The notes beneath the pieces are model-generated. The model had not been told where the DNA came from. It was given only the letters and a program-made list of their open reading frames with translations, and made no database searches. A stretch of 44,436 nucleotides of DNA from Cellulomonas pakistanensis (GTDB lineage Bacteria > Actinomycetota > Actinomycetes > Actinomycetales > Cellulomonadaceae). The position numbers and the translations under genes are program-made. The stretch covers positions 1 through 44,436 of the forward strand of contig NZ_BONO01000033.1 in the NCBI RefSeq assembly GCF_016862755.1. The letters are read 5' to 3'. Of this stretch, positions 7,943 to 16,547 are shown piece after piece; positions within the stretch are counted from its first letter, which is position 1; each line of letters opens with the position of its first letter.

Positions 7943-8683
7943 ATGTCCGACCGCCTGCAGCTCCTGCCCGCCGTCGACGTCGCCGACGGCCAGGCCGTCC
8001 GCCTCGTCCAGGGCGAGGCCGGCTCGGAGACGTCCTACGGCGACCCGCTCGCCGCCGCGCTCGACTGGCAGGCGGGCGGTGCGGAGTGGATCCACCTCGT
8101 CGACCTGGACGCCGCCTTCGGGCGGGGCTCGAACGCGCCGCTGCTCGCGGACGTCGCGCAGGTGCTGTCGAGCAAGGGCGTGAAGGTCGAGCTGTCCGGC
8201 GGCATCCGCGACGACGCGTCGCTGGAGCGCGCGCTCGCCACCGGCGCCGCCCGGGTCAACCTCGGCACGGCCGCGCTCGAGGACCCGGAGTGGACCGCCG
8301 ACGCGATCGCCCGGCACGGCGACGCCATCGCGGTCGGCCTCGACGTGCGCGGCACCACGCTGGCGGCCCGCGGCTGGACCCGCGAGGGCGGCGACCTCTG
8401 GGAGGTCCTGGCCCGCCTCGACTCGGTCGGCTGCTCCCGCTACGTCGTCACCGACGTCACCAAGGACGGCACGCTCCGCGGCCCGAACGTCGACCTGCTC
8501 CGCGAGGTGTGCGCGCGCACCGACGCGCCGGTCGTCGCGTCCGGCGGCATCTCCTCGCTCGACGACCTGCGGGTGCTGCGCGAGCTCGTGCCGGTGGGCG
8601 TCGAGGGCGCGATCGTCGGCAAGGCCCTGTACGCGGGCGCGTTCACGCTGCCCGAGGCCCTGGACGTCGCCGGGCGCCCGTGA
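7943..8683 (+). CDS. priA: Bifunctional HisA/TrpF phosphoribosyl isomerase PriA
   Basis: A (beta-alpha)8-barrel isomerase of 246 residues acting in histidine synthesis (ProFAR to PRFAR) and, in actinobacteria, also in tryptophan synthesis (phosphoribosylanthranilate isomerisation). Evidence for the dual form is the loop RGWTREGG, which puts Arg143 and Trp145 at the same positions that switch substrates in mycobacterial PriA. The catalytic aspartates are D12 in LLPAVDV and those of TDVTKDGT (171-177). Phosphate-binding loops ELSGGIRD and ASGGISS are present. The start is ATG with the ribosome binding site GAGGAG 8 nt upstream. The next gene overlaps its stop by 4 nt. Confidence 0.95.
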   Translation: MSDRLQLLPAVDVADGQAVRLVQGEAGSETSYGDPLAAALDWQAGGAEWIHLVDLDAAFGRGSNAPLLADVAQVLSSKGVKVELSGGIRDDASLERALATGAARVNLGTAALEDPEWTADAIARHGDAIAVGLDVRGTTLAARGWTREGGDLWEVLARLDSVGCSRYVVTDVTKDGTLRGPNVDLLREVCARTDAPVVASGGISSLDDLRVLRELVPVGVEGAIVGKALYAGAFTLPEALDVAGRP

Positions 8684-9552
8684 CCGGGCGCGAGCTCCCG
8701 CCCACCTCGGCGTTCGCCGGGGACGACGGCAGCGCCGACCCGCGGGTCGCGGCGGCGCTGACCGCGTACGGCGACGGCACCGGCACGCTCGCCGGGGTCG
8801 TCGAGGCGCTGGCCGGTACGCGCGTGCTGGTGCCGGTGCTGGCGGAGCTCGAGGCGGCGGAGACCGTCGAGGTCGGCGGGCACGCGCACACCGTCGACAA
8901 GGAGGCGTCGGCGGGCATCGTCGCCCTGCAGGCGCCCGACGGCCGGACCGCGTTGCCGGTGTTCTCGTCCGTCGCGGCGATGACCGCCTGGCGGCGTGAC
9001 GCGCGGCCGGTGCCGACGGACGTGGTGCGTGCAGCGCTGTCCGCGGTGGGCGAGGGCTGGGAGCTGCTGGTGCTCGACGCCGGCGGGCCGGTCACGGCGC
9101 TGCTCCCGCGGCCCGCGGTGTGGGCGCTGGCGCAGCAGCAGCCGTGGCGACCGGCCGTGCTGCCGGACGCCGGGGGGCCGGGCGGGGCCGCCGGGTCCGT
9201 CGACCCCGAGGTGCGCGCGGCCGTCCGCGCGGCGGTGCTCGGCGCGCTGCCCGGGGCGGCCGACCAGCCCGTGCGCGCACCTGCTGCGGAGCAGCCCGCC
9301 GGTGGGCGGTCGTGGTTCCGCCGGCGGCGCCCGGAGCCGGCCACCGACGCCGCGCCGGCCGCCGCGACGGGACCGGTGCGCGACGTCGACGCCGAGCCGG
9401 GCGCGCGCGCCGAGGTGGCCGTCGTGCTGACCCTCGTGCCGGGCCTGGACCGGGCGACGCTCGACGGCCTGCTGCGCCGGGTCGGCGAGGCGCTCGCCGC
9501 CGACGAGACCGTCACCCAGCGGGTCGACTCGGTCGAGGTCCGCCTCCGCTGA
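8680..9552 (+). CDS. SseB family protein
   Basis: A 290-residue soluble protein. The N-terminal two thirds match the SseB N-terminal domain ([10 protein letters not shown], alternating strands, [22 protein letters not shown]), followed by an Ala/Pro/Arg-rich linker (about 205-235) and a C-terminal domain with [27 protein letters not shown] and VDSVEVRLR, consistent with an SseB C-terminal domain. SseB proteins occur in bacteria with no settled biochemical function. The GTG start overlaps the priA stop (GTGA), so it is translationally coupled to histidine synthesis here. In relatives it lies near DUF1844 and infC, as it does here a few kilobases downstream. Confidence 0.85.
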   Translation: MTGRELPPTSAFAGDDGSADPRVAAALTAYGDGTGTLAGVVEALAGTRVLVPVLAELEAAETVEVGGHAHTVDKEASAGIVALQAPDGRTALPVFSSVAAMTAWRRDARPVPTDVVRAALSAVGEGWELLVLDAGGPVTALLPRPAVWALAQQQPWRPAVLPDAGGPGGAAGSVDPEVRAAVRAAVLGALPGAADQPVRAPAAEQPAGGRSWFRRRRPEPATDAAPAAATGPVRDVDAEPGARAEVAVVLTLVPGLDRATLDGLLRRVGEALAADETVTQRVDSVEVRLR

Positions 9553-9622
9553 CCCGCGGCGTCGTCCGCGCTCGCGACGCCTGAGGTCGCGCGCCCGCTG
9601 CTGAGCGGCCTCGTGCGCGAGT

Positions 9623-9681
9623 GGGCACCGGACACGTCGAGCGGGCATCTCCTGGTTGCCCATTCGGCGCGTCCGGTGCCC
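9623..9681. repeat. Dispersed palindromic element, copy B1
   Basis: Arms 9623-9647 and 9657-9681 match at 21 of 25 positions. It contains GGACACGTCGAG followed by a 24-nt interior and GGCGCGTCC, the same geometry as copies at 2213, 9695 and 18844. It lies between the convergent sseB-like and gerW genes and could act as a bidirectional terminator. The rest of the 9553-9786 gap holds only this and the next copy. Confidence 0.75.
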
Positions 9682-9694
9682 GCTGGACGCCGAA

Positions 9695-9770
9695 CCGAGC
9701 GAGCACGCGACACGTCGAGCGCGGACCCACGGGGTCCTCGCCCGACGTGTCGGGTACTCGTGCGGCGCGG
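9695..9770. repeat. Dispersed palindromic element, copy B2
   Basis: Outer arms 9708-9721 and 9739-9752 (13 of 14 paired), with an inner stem GGACCC/GGGTCC around 3 nt at 9723-9737. It aligns without gaps to copy A (2213-2290) over about 76 bp, including the flanking GAGCGAGCA and GGTACTCGT-CGGCGCGG. It follows copy B1 in the same orientation. Confidence 0.78.
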
Positions 9771-9786
9771 GTGCCGGGCGCCGGCG

Positions 9787-10629
9787 TCAGTGCCGGCGAC
9801 GGCGCAGGGCCCAGGCCAGCGCGACCGTCGCCACCGCGCCGACGACCTGGCCGCCCAGGATGATCCGGTTCAGGTCGAGCGCCGGCTGCCACTGGGCGCC
9901 GTCGTCGTCGATCACGAACACGCCGAGCGGCTTGACCCGCGTCGCGTAGCTGCCCGCGTCCGCCGACCCGACCCCGCGGCCGCCCGGCCGGCCCGCGCCG
10001 AACGGCCAGAGCGGCCCGCGTCCGAGCACCGAGCGCCCGAGCGCGGCGCGGTCGAACGGCCCGTGGCCGGGACCGCCGTGCGGCCACGGCCCGCGCCCGG
10101 CGCCGTGCAGCCGGCCGCCCGAGCCGCCGCCCGCGCCGCCGCCCGCGCCCGCACCGGCGCCCTCCCCGGCGTTGCCGCCCGCGCTGCCGACCGCCCCGGC
10201 CGGCGCGCCCGGTCCCGCCTGCGCGGCGCCCGTCTCGGCCGCGTCGGTCGGCGCCGGTCCGGCGTGCGCGCCGTGGCCCGTCCCCTCGGGGGCGTCGGGC
10301 CCGGGTGCGCCGCCCGCGTCCGCGCCCGGCCCGCCGTCGCCGCCGTGCGACCGCGGCGCGTCGTCGCCCTCCGGCCCGTGCCCCTCCGGCCCGTGCCCGT
10401 CCGACCCGTGCCCGCCCGGCCCGTGCCCGCCCTGCCCGCGCCCGCCGCGGATCCCCATCCGCGCGTCGCCGTGCGCGCCGGCCACCGCGTGCCAGCCCAG
10501 CACCTTGGCCACCGGCACCACGAGCCGGCCGCCCTGCTCGTACGGCTCCCCGAACACGCGGCGCACGGAGATGATGTCGCTCGCGGCGCGCGTCAGCCCG
10601 GGCAGGTCCGGGTGGTTCTCGTCGGTCAT
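9787..10629 (-). CDS. GerW (YtfJ) family protein with long Gly/His-rich insertion
   Basis: A 280-residue protein. The N-terminal part (about 10-50: GLTRAASDIISVRRVFGEPYEQGGRLVVPVAKV) and a later strand segment (about 228-250: KPLGVFVIDDDGAQWQP) together make the GerW/YtfJ domain, best known from endospore formers. The glycine-rich part of that domain is expanded here to roughly 170 residues of Gly, His, Ala and Pro, with GHGPEGHGPEG-type tandem repeats. The C terminus holds one membrane helix (about 257-275) ending in RRRRH. The ATG start has GGAGG 9 nt upstream. Actinobacteria of this type do not make endospores, so the spore germination label should not be taken literally. Function unknown. 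Confidence 0.85.
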   Translation of the reverse strand: MTDENHPDLPGLTRAASDIISVRRVFGEPYEQGGRLVVPVAKVLGWHAVAGAHGDARMGIRGGRGQGGHGPGGHGSDGHGPEGHGPEGDDAPRSHGGDGGPGADAGGAPGPDAPEGTGHGAHAGPAPTDAAETGAAQAGPGAPAGAVGSAGGNAGEGAGAGAGGGAGGGSGGRLHGAGRGPWPHGGPGHGPFDRAALGRSVLGRGPLWPFGAGRPGGRGVGSADAGSYATRVKPLGVFVIDDDGAQWQPALDLNRIILGGQVVGAVATVALAWALRRRRH

Positions 10630-10710
10630 CGTCGTCCTCCTCGGTGGGTCCGTCCGCCCACCGTGGCACGGCGGGTCGCGCGCCCACCAGGGTCCGCGCC
10701 GGGCTGGACC

Positions 10711-11448
10711 TCAGGACGTGGCGCAGGAGGTGCTGGCGGTGAAGGCGGTCTCGTCGGCGAGCAGCTGGCGCAGGGTGCTGACGGGCACGACGAAGCTCTG
10801 GCCGGTCGAGTTCTTGGCGTAGACCACGCCGACGACCCGGCCCTCCGCGTCGAGCACGGCGGAGCCGGAGCTGCCCGGCTCGACCTCGGCGTTCGTGACG
10901 AGCACCTGGCCGAGGTTCTCGTTGAGGGGGTCGGTGGTCGCGCCGATGACCTGGCCCTCCGTCACGGTGAGCGCGCCGCCCTGCGGGTAGCCGACCACGG
11001 TGACCTCGTCGCCGGGGTTCGGGTCGGCGTCGGCCAGCCCGGGCGCAGAGGGCAGCGCGTCGGCCGTGCGCACGACGGCCAGGTCGGCCAGCGCGGCGGT
11101 CGACGACGCGGTCACGGCGACGTCCCGGCCGTCGTAGGTGCTGAGCTGCAGGTCCGCGGAGTCGGCGACGACGTGCCGGTTCGTGATGAGCGTCGTCTCG
11201 TCGATCGCGAAGCCCGAGCCCGTCGACAGCGAGTTGCAGCCGACGTTCCGGATCCGCACGGCCATCCGCTGGGCGGCGTCGAAGCCGTCGGGGGACAGGT
11301 TGCCGGACGAGGTGGGCGTCGGGACCGGCGCGGTCGACGGGACCAGGTCCGTCGGCACCGGGCCGGGCATCGCCGGCAGCACGCCGCAGCCGGCGAGCAG
11401 CAGCGCGGCGGCGGCGCCCACGACGGCGCGGCTGGCGGCCCGGGTCAC
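10711..11448 (-). CDS. Trypsin-like serine protease, lipoprotein
   Basis: A 245-residue exported protease. Residues 1-20 form a signal peptide ending in the lipobox LAGC (18-21), so C21 is probably lipidated and the enzyme anchored outside the membrane. After a Pro/Thr-rich linker (25-50), the chymotrypsin-like fold shows H92 in TNRHVV, D122 in LADLAVV and S194 in EPGSSGSAV. C71 and C242 could form a disulfide. There is no PDZ domain. The GTG start overlaps the stop of the upstream coiled-coil membrane gene by 4 nt, so the two are translated together and may act together at the cell surface. Substrate unknown. Confidence 0.88.
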   Translation of the reverse strand: MTRAASRAVVGAAAALLLAGCGVLPAMPGPVPTDLVPSTAPVPTPTSSGNLSPDGFDAAQRMAVRIRNVGCNSLSTGSGFAIDETTLITNRHVVADSADLQLSTYDGRDVAVTASSTAALADLAVVRTADALPSAPGLADADPNPGDEVTVVGYPQGGALTVTEGQVIGATTDPLNENLGQVLVTNAEVEPGSSGSAVLDAEGRVVGVVYAKNSTGQSFVVPVSTLRQLLADETAFTASTSCATS

Positions 11449-12209
11449 CCGGTCGCCCCGGCGGCGAGCTGGCGCTGCAGCTCGGCGTTCGCGTCCGTCG
11501 CGGCCTTGCAGACGCCCTGGACGTCGGTCTTGAACCGCGCGAGGTCGGCCGGGTCGTAGGACGCCGCGTCCTCGAGGTAGGTGATCAGCTGGTTCTGCGC
11601 GTCGATGCAGGTCGACAGCGCGGACGCGACGTTCGCGGCGGCCTGGGAGATGCGCTCCTGGTAGTCGACGAGCTGACGCTGCACCTCGCGGTCGTCGCCG
11701 ACCTGGGCCTTCTCGTCGGCGAGCTGGGTGATCCGCGTCTGCGCCGTCGCGAGCTGCTCGTTGACCGCGGCGAGCTCGGTGAGGGTGCCGTCGTGCTGGA
11801 CCCGCAGGCTGGCGAGCTCGCCGCCGACCGACCGGCCCTGGGCCTCGAGCGCGTCGGCGTACTCCTGGTACCGGACGGTGCGGACCCAGAGGTAGGCGGC
11901 CAGCGCCATGACCAGCACGAGCAGCAGGGACAGCACCACCACGGCCCAGGTGCGGCCGCGGCCGGGGCGCCGGGCGGGCCCCGGCGGCGGCGCGAGGTGG
12001 CTGTGCTCGAGCCGCTCGGACCGCGCCGTCCGCTCGTCCGGGCGGTCGTCGGGGTGGAGCCGCTCGCCGGCCGGGCGCTCATCCGGGTGCGTCGCGGGGT
12101 GCGCGACGGACGGCCCGCCCGTTCCCGTCGCGCCGGCGTCCGGCCACGCCGAGGGCCCGGCCGACCGCGGCGGGCCGATCGGGTCATGGGGCCCGGTGGC
12201 AGACGTCAC
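11445..12209 (-). CDS. Membrane-anchored coiled-coil protein of unknown function
   Basis: A 254-residue protein with three zones: a Pro/Arg/His-rich, probably disordered cytoplasmic N terminus (1-85), one membrane helix (88-109, AVVVLSLLLVLVMALAAYLWV) preceded by arginines, and an outer helical part with a coiled coil (about 115-195, e.g. LTELAAVNEQLATAQTRITQLADE) and two cysteines (C201, C234) that could pair. The arginines before the helix predict the N terminus inside. GTG at 12209 is preceded by TAAGGT exactly 6 nt upstream, so it is probably leaderless. Its stop overlaps the start of the lipoprotein protease, suggesting a shared surface role. No named domain recognised. Confidence 0.82.
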   Translation of the reverse strand: MTSATGPHDPIGPPRSAGPSAWPDAGATGTGGPSVAHPATHPDERPAGERLHPDDRPDERTARSERLEHSHLAPPPGPARRPGRGRTWAVVVLSLLLVLVMALAAYLWVRTVRYQEYADALEAQGRSVGGELASLRVQHDGTLTELAAVNEQLATAQTRITQLADEKAQVGDDREVQRQLVDYQERISQAAANVASALSTCIDAQNQLITYLEDAASYDPADLARFKTDVQGVCKAATDANAELQRQLAAGATG

Positions 12210-12215
12210 GGCACC

Positions 12216-12221
12216 ACCTTA
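12216..12221 (-). promoter_or_regulatory. -10 element of leaderless coiled-coil/protease operon
   Basis: Reads TAAGGT on the minus strand, six bases before the GTG at 12209. No ribosome binding site intervenes. Confidence 0.55.
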
Positions 12222-12347
12222 CGGGGGCCGGCGGTGCCGGGGCGGTCGGCGGCGGTCCGCGGGGGTGGTGGACGTCACGCCCGCGCGCCGCCCCGGACGG
12301 CCGCATCCTGTCGTCCGGCGGGCCCCGCCCGGGAGAGGATCACGGTC

Positions 12348-13748
12348 GTGTCCCTCGCCCCCTACGGCCGCCTGCTGCGCCTGCCCGGTGTCCTGCCCCT
12401 GGTCCTCGTCTCGTTCGTCGCGCGGATCCCGCACGCGATGACCGGCGTGGTGCTCACCCTGCACGTGGTGGGCCCGCTCGGACACGGGTACGCGCGCGCC
12501 GGCCTGGTCGCGGCCGCGATGACGGTCGGCGTCGCGGTCGGCGCGCCGTGGCGCGGCCGGCGGGTGGACAAGCTGGGGCTGCGCAAGGCGCTGCTGCCGT
12601 CCGTGGTCGTCGAGTCGGCCGTGTGGCTGATCGCGCCCCGGCTGGGCTACGAGGCGCTGCTCGTCGCGGCGGTGGTCGCGGGCGTGTTCCTGGTGCCGGT
12701 GTTCTCCGTCGTCCGGCAGTCGCTCGCGGTGCTCGTGCCCGCCGAGCAGCAGCGCACCGCGTACGCCCTGGACTCGGTCGCCACGGAGATGACCTTCATG
12801 CTCGCCCCGACCCTCGGCGTGCTGGTGGCGACGCAGGTGTCGACGACCGCCGCGCTGACCCTGGTCGGCGTGTCCACCGTCGGGGCCGGCCTGGTGCTCA
12901 TGTGGTTCAACCCGCCGACCCGGTCCGCGGGTGGGGCGGTCGCGCCCGCCGGGGCGGACGGCCGGCGGCCGCGCCTGCTCACGCCGGGGCTGCTCGTCGT
13001 GCTCGCCGCCGCGTCCGCGGCCTCGCTCATCCTCACCGGCACCGACGTCGGCATCGTCGCGGCGCTCGAGGGCTGGGACCGCGAGTCGGCGGTGGGCTGG
13101 ATGATCGCGCTGTGGTGCGTCGGCTCCGTCGTCGGCGGCCTGGTCTACGGCGCGCAGAAGCGCGAGCTGCACCCGCTGGCGCTCGTCGCGCTGCTGGGCG
13201 CGGCGACGGTGCCGGCGGCGCTGGCGCAGACGCAGGCGCAGCTCGCGGTCGCCGTCGTGCTGGCGGGCCTGCCGTGCGCGGCCGCGCTGTCGGCGATCAA
13301 CGCCTCGCTCGTGCGCGCGGTCCCGGAGCACCGGCGCGGCGAGATCATGGGCTGGAGCGGCACCGCGAACACGGTCGGCGCGGCCCTCGGCGCCCCCGTC
13401 GTCGGGGCGGTCATCGACACCGCCGGCCCGCAGGGCGGGTTCGCCGCGGCGGGCGGCGTGGGGCTGGTGCTGTCGGTGCTCGGGCTGGCGGTGCTCGCCG
13501 CCGCGCGCCGGCGGGGCGCGGGCGCGCGCGCCGCGGACGCGCCCGGTGCCGACGGGGTGCCTGCGGGGGCCGGGCCGGGGCCGTCGCGCGGGCCGGCGCC
13601 GTCGACCGAGCCGGAGCCGTCGAACGAGCCCGCGCGGGCGTCGTCGCCCGCCGAGTGGGTGGTGCCGACGCCCGCGCCCGCCGGCGCCGACGACGTCCCC
13701 GTGCGGCCGTCGCCGGTCGACGCGGCCCAGGAGCCGACGACCCGCTGA
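12348..13748 (+). CDS. MFS transporter
   Basis: A 466-residue integral membrane protein with about 12 predicted helices in two halves joined by a loop around residue 205 (GADGRRPR). The segment WRGRRVDKLGLRKALLPS between helices 2 and 3 is the MFS signature loop (motif A, here degenerate). The last 75 residues form a Pro/Ala/Glu-rich cytoplasmic tail. Substrate cannot be read from sequence; similar actinobacterial proteins are simply annotated as MFS transporters. GTG is chosen because the hydrophobic region starts soon after; upstream GAGAGGAT could serve as ribosome binding site or, as GAGGAT 7 nt before the GTG, as the -10 of a leaderless mRNA. It is divergent from the coiled-coil gene and convergent with DUF1844. 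Confidence 0.88.
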   Translation: MSLAPYGRLLRLPGVLPLVLVSFVARIPHAMTGVVLTLHVVGPLGHGYARAGLVAAAMTVGVAVGAPWRGRRVDKLGLRKALLPSVVVESAVWLIAPRLGYEALLVAAVVAGVFLVPVFSVVRQSLAVLVPAEQQRTAYALDSVATEMTFMLAPTLGVLVATQVSTTAALTLVGVSTVGAGLVLMWFNPPTRSAGGAVAPAGADGRRPRLLTPGLLVVLAAASAASLILTGTDVGIVAALEGWDRESAVGWMIALWCVGSVVGGLVYGAQKRELHPLALVALLGAATVPAALAQTQAQLAVAVVLAGLPCAAALSAINASLVRAVPEHRRGEIMGWSGTANTVGAALGAPVVGAVIDTAGPQGGFAAAGGVGLVLSVLGLAVLAAARRRGAGARAADAPGADGVPAGAGPGPSRGPAPSTEPEPSNEPARASSPAEWVVPTPAPAGADDVPVRPSPVDAAQEPTTR

Positions 13749-13767
13749 CGACCGCCTCCCAGCGCGA

Positions 13768-13837
13768 CGCCGGGTCTCCGTCCCGCGCCCGTGCCGCGCG
13801 GGCGGGCGGGCGGCAGGCGGGAGACGGAGACCCGGCG
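13768..13837. terminator. Bidirectional terminator between convergent MFS and DUF1844 genes
   Basis: Perfect 15-bp arms at 13768-13782 and 13823-13837 (CGCCGGGTCTCCGTC and complement), with further GC pairing inside. Its position 20-30 bp from both stop codons supports termination in both directions. There is no T-tract, usual for this GC content. Confidence 0.75.
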
Positions 13838-13864
13838 GCGAGGGCGCGGGGCGCCCGCGTCCGC

Positions 13865-14221
13865 TCAGGACACGTAGCCGGTGAACTTCTCGCCCGGGCC
13901 CTCGCCCGGCGCGTCCGGGAACGGGCTCGCCTCGCGGAACGCGAGCTGCAGGGACCGCAGGCCGTCGCGGAGCGAGCGCGCGTGCTGGTTGCCGATGTCC
14001 GGCGCCGAGGCCGTCACGAGCGCGGCGAGCGCGGTGATCAGCTTGCGGGCCTCGTCGAGGTCCAGGTAGTCGCGGCCCGACGTGTCGTCGGTGTCGGGGG
14101 ACAGGCCGCACTTGACGGCGGCGGCGCTCATCAGGTGCACGGCGGCGGTGGTGATCACCTCGACCGCGGCCACGTCGGCGATGTCGCGGGTGGCGGTCGT
14201 GGGGTCCGGGGTCTCGCTCAT
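13865..14221 (-). CDS. DUF1844 domain protein
   Basis: A 118-residue protein matching the DUF1844 family: helix with VEVITTAAVHLMSAAAVKCGL, then DYLDLDEARKLITALAALV and a C-terminal helix with GLRSLQLAFREAS, ending KFTGYVS. Family function is unknown; members in actinobacteria usually sit next to infC, and this one is separated from infC only by the catalase and fur genes. The ATG start has GAGGAT 7 nt upstream (plus 14229-14234) and no clear ribosome binding site, so it is probably leaderless. It is convergent with the MFS gene. Confidence 0.9.
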   Translation of the reverse strand: MSETPDPTTATRDIADVAAVEVITTAAVHLMSAAAVKCGLSPDTDDTSGRDYLDLDEARKLITALAALVTASAPDIGNQHARSLRDGLRSLQLAFREASPFPDAPGEGPGEKFTGYVS

Positions 14222-14339
14222 GGCGCCGATCCTCTCACCCGTCGGGGGAACGGGAGCGGCGCGGCCGGGGCGAGTGCCGGCCGCGCCGCGTGCGGTGCAG
14301 GTGCCCCGGGCCGGCGCAGGGCCGACTCCGGGGCGGTGC

Positions 14340-14402
14340 GCCGCCGCGGGGTTCGCCGCGGCGGCGGTGCGGGGCGGGCGGTGGGGGGACCGCCCGCCCC
14401 GC
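14340..14402 (-). terminator. Two hairpins after the catalase gene
   Basis: The first hairpin met by the catalase transcript is 14389-14402 with 14369-14382, a perfect 14-bp stem around six G/C bases. The second is 14356-14365 with 14340-14349, a perfect 10-bp stem. They begin 6 bp beyond the catalase stop and are the likely terminator. The rest of 14222-14339 shows nothing else. Confidence 0.8.
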
Positions 14403-14407
14403 GGGTC

Positions 14408-15910
14408 TCAGGCGACCGGCGTGCTCGCGGTGGCGGGCTCGCCGTTCTCGACCGGCGCCTCGCCCTGGAGCGCGGCGGCCAGCGCGGCGCCCAGGCCCGC
14501 GTCCACGTTCGTCCAGTACTGGATCGCGCGCGCGCGGATGACGTCGCTCTTCACCGCGCCGACGTGGCCGGTGATGGTCTCGAGGAACCGGGCGCGCGCG
14601 GCGTCGTCGAACACCTCGCGGTAGAGCGTGCCGGCCTGGCCCCAGTCGTCGTCCTCGGGGTGCAGGGTCGCGGCCGAGCGCACGAGCTCGCCGTCCGCCT
14701 CCCAGCCGGCCGACTCCGCCGCGCGGGCCGGGTCGGCCGCCGGGCCGCCCACCGAGTTCGGCGCGTAGACCGGGACCTCGGGCGCGTTGAAGTGGTAGCG
14801 GGCCGCGCCGTCCTTGGAGTACGAGTGCACCGCCGACTGCGGGGCGTTCACCGGGAGCTGCGCGTGGTTCGTGCCGACGCGGTACCGGTGGGCGTCCGCG
14901 TAGGAGAAGATCCGCGCGAGCAGCATCTTGTCCGGGCTGGTCGCGATGCCGGGGACGAAGTTGCTCGGCGCGAACGTCGCCTGCTCGATCTGCGCGAAGT
15001 AGTTCTCCGGGTTCCGGTTGAGCTCCATCACGCCGACCTCGATCAGCGGGTAGTCCGCGTGCGGCCACACCTTCGTGAGGTCGAACGGGTTGAACCGGTA
15101 GGTCTTCGCGTCCTCGTACGGCATGACCTGGACCGACAGCGTCCAGCGCGGGAAGTCGCCGTCGGCGATGTGCTCGAACAGGTCGCGGATGTGGTGGTCG
15201 GCGTCCGAGCCGGCGAGCTGCGCGGCCTCGTCGGCGGTCAGGTTGTCGATGCCCTGCTGGGTCGTGAAGTGGTACTTGACCCAGAACCGCTCGCCGGCCG
15301 CGTTGATCCACTGGTAGGTGTGCGAGCCGAAGCCGTCCATGGTCCGCCACGAGCGCGGCAGGCCGCGGTCGCCCATGAGCCAGGTGACCTGGTGCGCCGA
15401 CTCGGGGGACAGCGACCAGAAGTCCCACTGCATGTCGTTGTCGCGCAGGTTCGAGCCCGGCAGGCGCTTCTGCGAGCGGATGAAGTCGGGGAACTTGATG
15501 CCGTCGCGCAGGAAGAACACCGGGGTGTTGTTGCCGACCAGGTCGTAGTTGCCCTCGGACGTGTAGAACTTCAGCGCGAAGCCGCGGGGGTCGCGCCACG
15601 TGTCGGGGGAGCCGTGCTCGCCGGCGACGGAGGAGAACCGCGCGAGCATCTCGGTCTCGACGCCCGGCTGGAACAGCGCGGCGCGGGTGTAGCGGCTGAC
15701 GTCGCCGGTGGTGGTGAACGTGCCGAACGCCCCGCCGCCCTTGGCGTGCACCACGCGCTCGGGGACCCGCTCGCGGTTGAACTGGGCGAGCTTCTCGACC
15801 AGGTAGTGGTCGTGCAGGACGATCGGGCCGTCGGCGCCGACCGACTGCGAGTGCGCGTCGGAGGCGACGGGAGCGCCGGAGTTGGTGGTGGTCGGGTGGA
15901 CCTGGGTCAC
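14408..15910 (-). CDS. katA: Heme catalase
   Basis: Monofunctional heme catalase of 500 residues (small-subunit type) that dismutates hydrogen peroxide in the cytoplasm. Key residues: distal H55 in [15 protein letters not shown]128 in [11 protein letters not shown], and the proximal heme ligand Y337 in [14 protein letters not shown]. The N-terminal [28 protein letters not shown] and the C-terminal [14 protein letters not shown] are typical. The GTG start has GGAAGG about 9 nt upstream, so it is normally led by a ribosome binding site. It lies 139 bp downstream of a fur-family gene on the same strand, the arrangement known for Streptomyces catR-catA, so control by that repressor is expected. 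Confidence 0.97.
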   Translation of the reverse strand: MTQVHPTTTNSGAPVASDAHSQSVGADGPIVLHDHYLVEKLAQFNRERVPERVVHAKGGGAFGTFTTTGDVSRYTRAALFQPGVETEMLARFSSVAGEHGSPDTWRDPRGFALKFYTSEGNYDLVGNNTPVFFLRDGIKFPDFIRSQKRLPGSNLRDNDMQWDFWSLSPESAHQVTWLMGDRGLPRSWRTMDGFGSHTYQWINAAGERFWVKYHFTTQQGIDNLTADEAAQLAGSDADHHIRDLFEHIADGDFPRWTLSVQVMPYEDAKTYRFNPFDLTKVWPHADYPLIEVGVMELNRNPENYFAQIEQATFAPSNFVPGIATSPDKMLLARIFSYADAHRYRVGTNHAQLPVNAPQSAVHSYSKDGAARYHFNAPEVPVYAPNSVGGPAADPARAAESAGWEADGELVRSAATLHPEDDDWGQAGTLYREVFDDAARARFLETITGHVGAVKSDVIRARAIQYWTNVDAGLGAALAAALQGEAPVENGEPATASTPVA

Positions 15911-15961
15911 GGGGGGTGTCCTTCCGGGTCGGCGGCGGGCTGGTCGAGGGCGCGCCGGGGA

Positions 15962-15987
15962 CCGGTCGGGCGGGGTCGCCCGACCGG
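15962..15987 (-). promoter_or_regulatory. Hairpin in the fur-katA spacer
   Basis: Perfect 11-bp stem (15962-15972 with 15977-15987, CCGGTCGGGCG) around a 4-nt loop. It could be a partial terminator, an RNA-processing site or a stabiliser for the katA mRNA between the two cotranscribed genes. Which is not decidable here. Confidence 0.5.
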
Positions 15988-16049
15988 GAGTCGTGGGGGT
16001 CGGTGGTGCGGGTCTCGGGCCGGGGCGGCGGCTCGCCCCGGGGCTGCGG

Positions 16050-16541
16050 TCAGTCGGTCGCGAGGCTGCGGCAGTCGGGGCAGACGCCCCAGAAGGTGAC
16101 CTCGGCGGTCTCGACCGAGAAGCCGGACGTCGAGCTCGGGACGAGGCAGGGCGCCTCGCCGATGACGCAGTCGACGTCGTCGACCGCGCCGCACGAGCGG
16201 CAGACCACGTGGTGGTGGTTGTCGCCCACGCGCCGCTCGTACCGCGCCGGGTGACCGGCGGGCTCGATGCGGCGCAGGATGCCCGCGTCCGTCAGCGCGT
16301 GCAGCACGTCGTAGACGGCCTGGACCGACACGGTCGGCAGCGCCGCGCGGGCGTGCCGGAGGACGGCGTCGGCGTCGGCGTGCGGCAGGTCCGCGACGGC
16401 GCCGAGCACGGCGAGCCGGGGCGCGGTCACCCGCAGGCCCCGGGCGCGGAGCAGGTCCGCGGGGTCCTGGAGGTGGTGCGCGGCGCCGGCGCTCGTCGCG
16501 ACGGCGGCCGGCGCGGCGTGAGCGTGCTGGTCGACGGGCAT
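16050..16541 (-). CDS. catR: Fur-family repressor, CatR/FurA type
   Basis: A 163-residue metal-dependent repressor. An N-terminal winged helix (about 26-95: [40 protein letters not shown]) is followed by a dimerisation domain with the metal site [10 protein letters not shown]114/C117 and C154/C157 form the two CxxC zinc or redox motifs. The homologous Streptomyces CatR and mycobacterial FurA sense peroxide and repress a catalase; the catalase directly downstream supports that role. ATG at 16541 is placed 6 nt after CAGGGT with a TTGAAC -35 at 17-bp spacing, so the mRNA is leaderless. The symbol is by analogy; a plain Fur or Zur role is less likely given the neighbour. Confidence 0.9.
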   Translation of the reverse strand: MPVDQHAHAAPAAVATSAGAAHHLQDPADLLRARGLRVTAPRLAVLGAVADLPHADADAVLRHARAALPTVSVQAVYDVLHALTDAGILRRIEPAGHPARYERRVGDNHHHVVCRSCGAVDDVDCVIGEAPCLVPSSTSGFSVETAEVTFWGVCPDCRSLATD

Positions 16542-16547
16542 GGCGCC

